From positions 1 through 20,621 of the forward strand of contig JANRKH010000016.1 in assembly GCA_033763595.1 (NCBI GenBank): a stretch of DNA of 20,621 bases, in the 5' to 3' direction. Positions 14,631 through 20,621 of the stretch are shown one piece after another; position 1 is the stretch's first letter, and every line of letters starts with the position of its first letter. The notes beneath the pieces were generated by a model, which saw only the letters and a program-made list of their open reading frames with translations, searched no databases and had not been told where the DNA came from. The stretch is from JANRKH01 sp033763595. GTDB taxonomy: Bacteria; Pseudomonadota; Alphaproteobacteria; Rickettsiales; Rickettsiaceae. A program made the translations under genes and the position numbers.

Positions 14631-16379
14631 TTATTTTTTACCAGAAGATTTCAGCTTTTTGGTCAGTGATTCATATTCCCCATTACCATTAATTAAGGAT
14701 TTATGCGTTCCATTCTCGACAATTTTACCATTTTTTATTACGTAAATATGATCTGTATTCTCGATCGTATGTAGCCTATGAGTAATTATTATCGTTGTTC
14801 TATTTTTGCATAAATTATATATTGAATCTTTGACTTGCTTTTCTGTTTCTGGGTCTAGACCGCTTGTTGCCTCATCTAAAATTAATATTGGTGCATTTTT
14901 TAAAAATGCACGCGCGATTGCAATTCTTTGTTTTTGCCCGCCAGATAAAATTGATCCTGTGTGATCAATCACAGTATCATACCCATCCTTTAAGCTCATT
15001 ATAAAATCATGTGCAGATGCTGCTTTTGCAGCATCTATTATCTCTTCCATAGAATAAATGGCGCTACTATAAGATATATTGCTTGCGATCGTTCCCTCGA
15101 AAAGATAAGTATCCTGCGTAACGATTGAGGTTTGAGACCTTAGGGATTTGAGATTTATATCCTGAATTTTAATATTATTTATGTAAATATCGCCTGAGGA
15201 TGCCTCATAGAATCTTAGCAGCAAATTTGCAATCGAAGTTTTCCCCTCCCCTGATCTACCAACGATTGCAATTTTTGAATTAGCAGCGATTTTTAGATTA
15301 ATATCATGCAGAACTTTTTTGCTCCCAAAATTGAGGCTAACATTTCTAAACTCTATGTCTGAATTACTAAAATCTATATCAATACCAGTGTTTTTATTTT
15401 CAATTAGGGGCTCTTGGTCTAATACTTTAAATACTCTCGTCGCAGAAGTTATAGTTTCCTGAAAATTCAAATTAAGCGATACAAGGCTCTTGAATGGCCT
15501 ATATGCAGACACAAACGCCGTAACGAATGCAAATATCGTTCCGGGAGTGGCATTACCAGAAGAAACCATATACCCGCCATATATAATGATTGTTGCTATA
15601 GCTATTCCGCTGAGCGTCTCCATGATAGGACCGGTAAGAGCATCGTATTTCATGGTTTTTTTGTAAATTTTATAAATTTGCTCCACTATATTTTTCGCTC
15701 TATCTGACTCAAAATTCTCGGCCATATAAGATTTTACGATCTTGATAGAGGAAAATGCTTCATCGAGCTTTACTGTATAGTTGCCCATCTCATTTTGTGC
15801 CTCATTTGAAAGCGCTCTCATTCTTCTGCCATTTTGCTGTATGGGATATATAGCAAGCGGAAAAACAATAAATATAAGACAGGTAAGAGAGGGCTGCAAA
15901 TTAAACATGAGTATGATTAAAAATGATACAGTAAGTAGATGCTTTGCAAAGCCTACAAGCAAGTGCGAAACAGCATTTCTCATTAAAGCAATATCGTTAG
16001 TAAATCTCGAAATTAACCTTGCAGAAGACTGGGATGTTATAAATGCAATATCAGACTTGAGTAAATGTTCGTACAGGATAATTTGCATATCACATAAAAT
16101 CCTTTGCCCGACGGACTTTATTATGTAATATTGATAAAAATCTGCACCGCCTTTGAATATTGATAAACCTAGAATTGCAAGTGGCAGAAGCACCATCATG
16201 TCCTTGTCCTGACTTATTAGAACTTTGTCTATAGCGGGTGCAACAAGCTTCACTATTGCTGTGTAAGATAAAGCAACCAAAATCATAAAAAATATCGCTA
16301 CAAAAATCTTATATCTATGTGGATAGATATAATTTAAGACTAATCGCTTAAATACGTAAGTTGAGGTATATTTATCCAT
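14631..16379 (-). CDS. MsbA-type ABC exporter, fused permease and ATPase
   Basis: This 582-residue half-transporter has an N-terminal membrane domain (segments at about 24-48, 61-80, 138-160, 162-180, 254-275 and 278-298) and a C-terminal ATPase. The ATPase carries Walker A GRSGEGKTS at 374-382, Q-loop Gln422, signature LSGGQ at 478-482, Walker B ILILDE at 498-503 and switch His534. It would form a homodimer in the inner membrane. The arrangement matches MsbA-like lipid or lipid A flippases and related exporters, but substrate cannot be told from sequence alone; peptide or drug export is possible. The start lies 8 bp after nadK, so grxC-nadK-exporter is probably one operon. The last bases face the convergent 495-aa gene. 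Confidence 0.92.
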   Translation of the reverse strand: MDKYTSTYVFKRLVLNYIYPHRYKIFVAIFFMILVALSYTAIVKLVAPAIDKVLISQDKDMMVLLPLAILGLSIFKGGADFYQYYIIKSVGQRILCDMQIILYEHLLKSDIAFITSQSSARLISRFTNDIALMRNAVSHLLVGFAKHLLTVSFLIILMFNLQPSLTCLIFIVFPLAIYPIQQNGRRMRALSNEAQNEMGNYTVKLDEAFSSIKIVKSYMAENFESDRAKNIVEQIYKIYKKTMKYDALTGPIMETLSGIAIATIIIYGGYMVSSGNATPGTIFAFVTAFVSAYRPFKSLVSLNLNFQETITSATRVFKVLDQEPLIENKNTGIDIDFSNSDIEFRNVSLNFGSKKVLHDINLKIAANSKIAIVGRSGEGKTSIANLLLRFYEASSGDIYINNIKIQDINLKSLRSQTSIVTQDTYLFEGTIASNISYSSAIYSMEEIIDAAKAASAHDFIMSLKDGYDTVIDHTGSILSGGQKQRIAIARAFLKNAPILILDEATSGLDPETEKQVKDSIYNLCKNRTTIIITHRLHTIENTDHIYVIKNGKIVENGTHKSLINGNGEYESLTKKLKSSGKK

Positions 16380-16387
16380 TATATGAC

Positions 16388-17206
16388 CTAAATCATGAAT
16401 TGTTCTTTAATCATTCTGTCCTTTACGCTAGATTCAGACGTAAAAGTAAGTAAGGCATATATACCATGTTTTTGCTTAATTTTCACGGACTTAATTTCGC
16501 CTATTTCATGAAAGTCAGCAACCACATTTACAGGGCGCTTTTGATTTTCAAGAATATTAATGTCAACTATTGAATCATGTGGAATTATAGCCCCTTTCCA
16601 GCCTCTTGGACGCGATGGGCACACAGGAGTTATGCATATGAGATTTGAGTCAATAGGCACTATACTTCCGCCTGCAGAAAAGTTGTAAGCACTGCTGCCT
16701 GCTGGCGTTGCAACAATTATACCATCTGCAATTAACTCGTTTAATTGCGGTTTGTTATTTATGGATACTGATAATTTTGCCGCTTGGTTTGTTGCGCGAT
16801 ATACTGAAACATCATTAAAAGCAATCATCTTTTGCTTAGTGTTATTCCTACCTGAAACAACTTCCATACTGAGAGGTTTTAGCTTGATTTTTGGCAAATC
16901 ATTTATTTTAATGAGAGATTCTAAATGAACCTTCTCGTTCATCAAAAAACCAACGGTTCCAGCATTAATACCAACAAAAGGTAGCTTTAGATGATAATAA
17001 TTATGCATTGATCTTAGCATATAACCATCACCGCCTATTACTAATATTCCATCAAATCTTGACGGATCCTTTATTACAGCAGCTTCCTCCCCGGGGCATA
17101 ACAAGCACTCTATCTTATTGCCTATAGTTTCAAGGAAATCTGCTGCAATTTTTTTTGCTTTCTGAGCTGACGAGACGGCCAAAATGAACTTAGGAATGAA
17201 GGACAT
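16388..17206 (-). CDS. nadK: NAD kinase NadK
   Basis: NadK phosphorylates NAD to NADP in the cytosol and is usually essential. The 272-residue sequence shows the family motifs in order: GGDG at 58-61, NAGTVGFLMN at 81-90, NDVSV at 131-135, then ADGIIVATPAGSSAYNFSAGG at 160-180, followed by a C-terminal ITP/PHDS region. Length is in the short bacterial range. A weak AGAAG lies upstream of the ATG at 17206. It sits 31 bp after grxC and 8 bp before the ABC exporter gene on the same strand. Confidence 0.96.
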   Translation of the reverse strand: MSFIPKFILAVSSAQKAKKIAADFLETIGNKIECLLCPGEEAAVIKDPSRFDGILVIGGDGYMLRSMHNYYHLKLPFVGINAGTVGFLMNEKVHLESLIKINDLPKIKLKPLSMEVVSGRNNTKQKMIAFNDVSVYRATNQAAKLSVSINNKPQLNELIADGIIVATPAGSSAYNFSAGGSIVPIDSNLICITPVCPSRPRGWKGAIIPHDSIVDINILENQKRPVNVVADFHEIGEIKSVKIKQKHGIYALLTFTSESSVKDRMIKEQFMI

Positions 17207-17237
17207 ATAAATCTTCTATTTATAGTTAAACTATTAG

Positions 17238-17495
17238 CTAAATTCCCAGTATTTTATCTAACTCTCCGATTTTTTCAAGCTCATAGAGATCATCTGACCC
17301 GCCAATATGAGCACCATTTATAAAAATTTGTGGTACGGTGGTTCTACCGCCAGATAAATCCTTTAATTCTTCGCGAGTGATTTTACCATGATCCAGATTT
17401 ATTTCAGTAAATTCGAGATTTTTTAGCTTGAGTAAATGTTTGGCTTTTACGCAATATGGGCAGGAGGTTGTTGTGTATATTTCTATTTGGGACAT
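17238..17495 (-). CDS. grxC: Glutaredoxin 3 (GrxC type)
   Basis: This 85-residue dithiol glutaredoxin reduces disulfides and glutathione mixed disulfides in the cytosol. The active site is CPYC at 12-15. The cis-Pro loop is TVP at 53-55, and GGSDDL at 65-70 is the glutathione-binding motif. The Cys-Pro-Tyr-Cys sequence and the length are typical of GrxC rather than monothiol Grx4. It is the first gene of the likely minus-strand operon with nadK and the exporter. No Shine-Dalgarno is seen before the ATG at 17495. Confidence 0.96.
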   Translation of the reverse strand: MSQIEIYTTTSCPYCVKAKHLLKLKNLEFTEINLDHGKITREELKDLSGGRTTVPQIFINGAHIGGSDDLYELEKIGELDKILGI

Positions 17496-17968
17496 TATTT
17501 TAATTTGTTAGATAACTAATAAAGCAGAGTATGCATCATAATATTTAAAATTCAAAGAGAATTTTTGAAGAATTTTTGGACTCAAGACTAATTTTAGCGC
17601 TCTAGGAATTTGCAAGTATAACAAGACTAAGTCAAAGTTCACATAGATCATTACACATCTTACTTAAGCATCATCTTACTTAACGCTTTTCAAAAAATAA
17701 ATAAAAAATCAATTTTCTATCAAAAACACTTCTTGAAAGTTGTTAGTACTGTTGTATCATTAGTTATGGTTGTTATCAATTTTCTTATCAGTAGGAAATA
17801 AACACTAGTAATAAATGGTTAGAGATGAACTGATAGTAATTAAAGAAATTGTAATAATCAAAATTAAGTAGTAATTAAAACATATCGAGTGCCTTAGTAC
17901 ATAAAAACATAAGTTACATAGATATTACATTAAGCTTTATATATATTGACATAAAAAAAATATAGAAG

Positions 17969-18034
17969 ATGACTCAGTCCAAAGGCAATAATAATCTTGA
18001 AGATAAGCTATTAGAAAATGAGGTTTATAAATAA
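17969..18034 (+). CDS. Possible 21-aa leader peptide
   Basis: The frame encodes MTQSKGNNNLEDKLLENEVYK and stops 59 bp before the start of the large downstream gene. An AGAAG overlaps the area just before the ATG, too close for an ideal ribosome site. No attenuator hairpin is visible behind it. It could equally be a decayed N-terminus or a chance frame. Confidence 0.15.
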   Translation: MTQSKGNNNLEDKLLENEVYK

Positions 18035-18082
18035 AATTAAGACACTAACTCAAATTCAAAACTTAATTTTAATCTAGATCAC

Positions 18083-18088
18083 AAGGAG
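18083..18088 (+). promoter_or_regulatory. Strong ribosome binding site of the large unknown gene
   Basis: A perfect AAGGAG stands five bases before the ATG at 18094. This fixes the start of the long open frame and, with pepA, is one of only two ideal sites noticed in the window. Confidence 0.85.
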
Positions 18089-18093
18089 AGAAT

Positions 18094-20621
18094 ATGAAGA
18101 GTAAAGAATCAGCTTTAGAAAAAGCCGCACAACCAGAATCTATAATAGAATCGAATAATATTCGAAAATCAAGATACTTCGTTTCGTTTGATGATTCTTC
18201 TGACGAAGAAGACTCGGTTGAGTCTTATAACATATCAAAAAATCTTAAAAGTCAGTATGATAAACCAGCTTTTCCAGCGCTTCAGTATAAGTTTTCTTTT
18301 ATTACTCACGCGTTAGCTCTGCAGTTATTTTACTCAAAACCTGTACAAGATAAATATTACATCTTAAAGAAACAATATTTATCTTATCAGGAAAATGAGC
18401 TGCCTAGTCACGAAAAAGTAAAAGAATGGGTAGAAGCTGCTATGTATGAAGTTTTGTTAGAGAATTACTTTAGACTACCAGAAGGCTATGATGAGATATC
18501 CCAAACAATTTGCAAAAAATTTATGGCGGAGAATCAAAATCAACTGCAAGCAATAATTGATAAAATTACAGAAGACTGTGGCGCATTATTTCATGCCCTG
18601 TCAACGAAAAATTATCAGAGAGTTATTGATAAAATCAAAAACGAGTTAATTGAATTATTGGACCAAGTTGCTCAATTTATAGATACACAAGTGGACCCGT
18701 CCCCTCCATCACAAAAAGATATAACTCGTGAAACTTTGAGTCATCTTAGCGATCTAAACGAAACGCTAGAAAGTATCGATAGTAACGAAATAAAAGAATC
18801 AATAGAATATATACCAACTACCGAGAATAATCGCATCACAGGTTCAAAGAAGAATAAAAAAAAAGTAGAAAAAGATCTTGCAAATCCTATCACACCAGTT
18901 CAGAAAGCTATAAAGGATTGCCATAAAGGACTTAGTGACAGTGGGCCCGGCGTGCTCTCAGAAAACTTCATGACACGAGTAACTGAGCATACTGTCCAAT
19001 TAAGACTGCATGATTTAATTAAGAATAAAGAAGAATCAAAGACATATAAAGAGATTGAAGATTATATGGTTAAGCATGGCTTTGGTGAGTTTGACATAAA
19101 AGTCCATTTGCAAAAGAATATCGATGAAATTCAAATGAACAATATAAGCATAAGAATAAACATAAGACTTTTCCAGGAAACAGAAAATTTAGAATATCAA
19201 ACCCCTCCTACGCAAATTGATCGGATCGATAATAACGCAGCTTCTGATGAATTACTTGAATATAATAGTTTAAATAATATCATGAAAAATTTAAATCTGG
19301 TAAGTCGAAAAACACTCGAGGATAGCTTTATTTTTGATTTATCACATACTGAGAATAATTTTTATACTGAGTTTTTAGCAACGCTAAGGCTATGTAATCG
19401 CTCATTTATTAGAATGCTAAAAGATAGAACAGCTTTGGATGGTGACTATGGTTATTACTTAAAAAAAGAGGGATTAAGTAGATCATGGAAATTTCCAGCT
19501 AGTAAGCACCATATAATAGATATACACAGTTTAACTGGAAGCAAAGATGAATTGAGACAAGATCAAACTGAAAGTGTGGGTAGCTACGCATCAATATTTA
19601 ATACCATAAAAAATATTAAATCTTTGATTTATAAGTGTTACAATTGCAATGTAGAAGATGCAGATATAGCTAATTTGATAAGGTCAATTATGAACGGGGA
19701 TAAATTAGACCAATTTTCAAATCTAAATACAAACAAAGAAAATTATCAGAACATTAGCGCAAGACACAAAGATCTTATTTTAAAAGATTTAGTGCGTATT
19801 AGTTATGTAATGTTTGGTAGTGAAGTTGTAAGAAATCCTGCATCGATAATTCATAATCTTATGATACTAGACATGATAATAAAGGATAAAATGTCCTGGG
19901 AAGATGCTTTATATAGCTTCTTCCGCCCTGTTGATATGAATGATAATAATGAATCAGATGGAGGGATCTTGCCTATGTCTATGAAAGAGGCGGTGATGGC
20001 AGCAAGAACATTGCATAATGAGTACAGTAAACGCATGCCTATACCTTACAAATACGATAGAGCTTTTTACTCAAATAATCCTAGATGCGCAGACTTAATG
20101 AAACGTGAACACGAGATTACAAAAAAATGGTTAGAAATGCGCCAGGCGACATCTAGTAATCCTGAAGAAAAGAATGAGGAGATAACTCTAGAATCTCAAA
20201 TACGCCAAATAGCTAATTTTTTACAAGAACAACTTAAAATACCGTTGAGCTTAATTGAACCTGATACTCAATCAGATAATATATCAGAAAAACAATTACA
20301 AACTAGTTCATCTCTTATAGAAAGCAGTTCATCATCTTTATTACAAAATGTAGAATCAGAAGATGAACAAGTTGAAATCTTAACTGAAAAGTTTGCCGAG
20401 GTGTCAATAAAACCGTCAGCTAAGGTATCATTTGATAAGATAGATCTACTATCTTATAATACTCCTTATGTAAAACCAGTAAAGAAGGAGCAACAAAATA
20501 TGAAAGACGTAAGAGAAAAACTATTAACAAAAGCACAAGAAACTCTAGAGGAAATATATAATACTATCGGATGGGGAAAAACTTATGAATCAAAAAAACC
20601 AGCAGCAATTACAGAAGAACG
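18094..20621 (+). CDS. Very large unrecognised protein, partial (at least 842 aa)
   Basis: The frame stays open from the ATG at 18094 to the window edge (842 complete codons), so the C-terminus is missing. I recognise no named domain. Residues 1-50 are Ser/Asp/Glu-rich and there is no signal peptide. Residues 60-200 look helical. A Lys-rich linker at 250-260 (SKKNKKKVEK) follows, and the most ordered-looking block is about 555-685, containing VMFGSEVVRNPASIIHNLM, a MSWEDAL turn, LPMSMKEAVMAARTL and NNPRCADLMKREHE. A low-complexity Ser/Gln/Glu part with SSSLIESSSSSLLQ follows at 738-751. No membrane segment was seen. The size, acidic start and lack of an enzyme motif would fit a secreted effector or surface-associated protein of an intracellular bacterium, but that is inference only. 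Confidence 0.85.
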   Translation, partial: MKSKESALEKAAQPESIIESNNIRKSRYFVSFDDSSDEEDSVESYNISKNLKSQYDKPAFPALQYKFSFITHALALQLFYSKPVQDKYYILKKQYLSYQENELPSHEKVKEWVEAAMYEVLLENYFRLPEGYDEISQTICKKFMAENQNQLQAIIDKITEDCGALFHALSTKNYQRVIDKIKNELIELLDQVAQFIDTQVDPSPPSQKDITRETLSHLSDLNETLESIDSNEIKESIEYIPTTENNRITGSKKNKKKVEKDLANPITPVQKAIKDCHKGLSDSGPGVLSENFMTRVTEHTVQLRLHDLIKNKEESKTYKEIEDYMVKHGFGEFDIKVHLQKNIDEIQMNNISIRINIRLFQETENLEYQTPPTQIDRIDNNAASDELLEYNSLNNIMKNLNLVSRKTLEDSFIFDLSHTENNFYTEFLATLRLCNRSFIRMLKDRTALDGDYGYYLKKEGLSRSWKFPASKHHIIDIHSLTGSKDELRQDQTESVGSYASIFNTIKNIKSLIYKCYNCNVEDADIANLIRSIMNGDKLDQFSNLNTNKENYQNISARHKDLILKDLVRISYVMFGSEVVRNPASIIHNLMILDMIIKDKMSWEDALYSFFRPVDMNDNNESDGGILPMSMKEAVMAARTLHNEYSKRMPIPYKYDRAFYSNNPRCADLMKREHEITKKWLEMRQATSSNPEEKNEEITLESQIRQIANFLQEQLKIPLSLIEPDTQSDNISEKQLQTSSSLIESSSSSLLQNVESEDEQVEILTEKFAEVSIKPSAKVSFDKIDLLSYNTPYVKPVKKEQQNMKDVREKLLTKAQETLEEIYNTIGWGKTYESKKPAAITEE

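Larger units (their letters stand above)
17496..18093. other. 598-bp A+T-rich gap upstream of grxC and the large unknown gene
   Basis: This divergent intergenic region holds no tRNA or convincing gene. Visible details are a 12-bp direct repeat CATCTTACTTAA at 17656-17667 and 17672-17683 (period 16), a 10-bp repeat AGTAATTAAA at 17835 and 17870, a 7-bp inverted pair TATCAGT (17786-17792) and ACTGATA (17829-17835), and a TTGACA at 17946-17951 with no well-placed -10 box. A 21-codon frame, ATG 17969 to TAA 18034, begins just after an AGAAG and could be a leader peptide, but such short frames are common by chance. Confidence 0.5.

Noticed and set aside
17946..17966. TTGACA followed by TATAGA as a promoter for the large ORF
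   Set aside because: The spacing is only 9 bp, so the pair cannot be a standard sigma-70 promoter; no -10 box at 16-18 bp.

Overview
The window is A+T-rich, densely coded DNA that looks like the chromosome of an intracellular or symbiotic alphaproteobacterium, most like Rickettsiales or Holosporales. The pointers are a MipZ division ATPase (an alphaproteobacterial protein), a divergent ppiD / tpiA-secG block of a kind I know from alphaproteobacteria, short gene overlaps, few good Shine-Dalgarno sites, and three long unrecognised ORFs whose composition would suit host-interaction proteins. The placement is inference; no rRNA or tRNA is present to confirm it.

Layout. Positions 1-390 hold no convincing gene but contain a 145-bp imperfect palindrome with a G+C-rich core. 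From 3135 down to 391 a minus-strand cluster reads ppiD-like chaperone, lipB, cutA and a 79-residue unknown. Divergent from it, tpiA and secG overlap by 8 bp. A 385-bp repeat-filled gap separates secG from a minus-strand secreted lytic transglycosylase, which is divergent from htpG. The 7450-9766 stretch is pepA overlapping mipZ. Next come a 248-residue membrane protein of unknown function, a minus-strand gamma-carbonic anhydrase plus orphan periplasmic solute-binding protein, and divergently recO. A 495-residue unknown with a 99-bp tandem duplication meets a minus-strand cluster grxC, nadK and an MsbA-type ABC exporter end to end. After a 598-bp A+T-rich gap a very large unknown ORF (at least 842 codons) with an ideal ribosome binding site runs off the right edge.

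Taken together the window covers envelope biogenesis (PpiD, SecG, MsbA-type exporter, lytic transglycosylase), central metabolism and cofactors (TPI, LipB, NAD kinase, gamma-CA-like), proteostasis and redox (HtpG, PepA, glutaredoxin), DNA repair (RecO) and division-site placement (MipZ). Three long unknown ORFs (9925-10671, 13128-14615, 18094-end) are interspersed. These unknowns, and the palindromic and repeated DNA near one of them and in two intergenic gaps, are the most interesting parts. No transposase, integrase, CRISPR array, tRNA or rRNA was seen.
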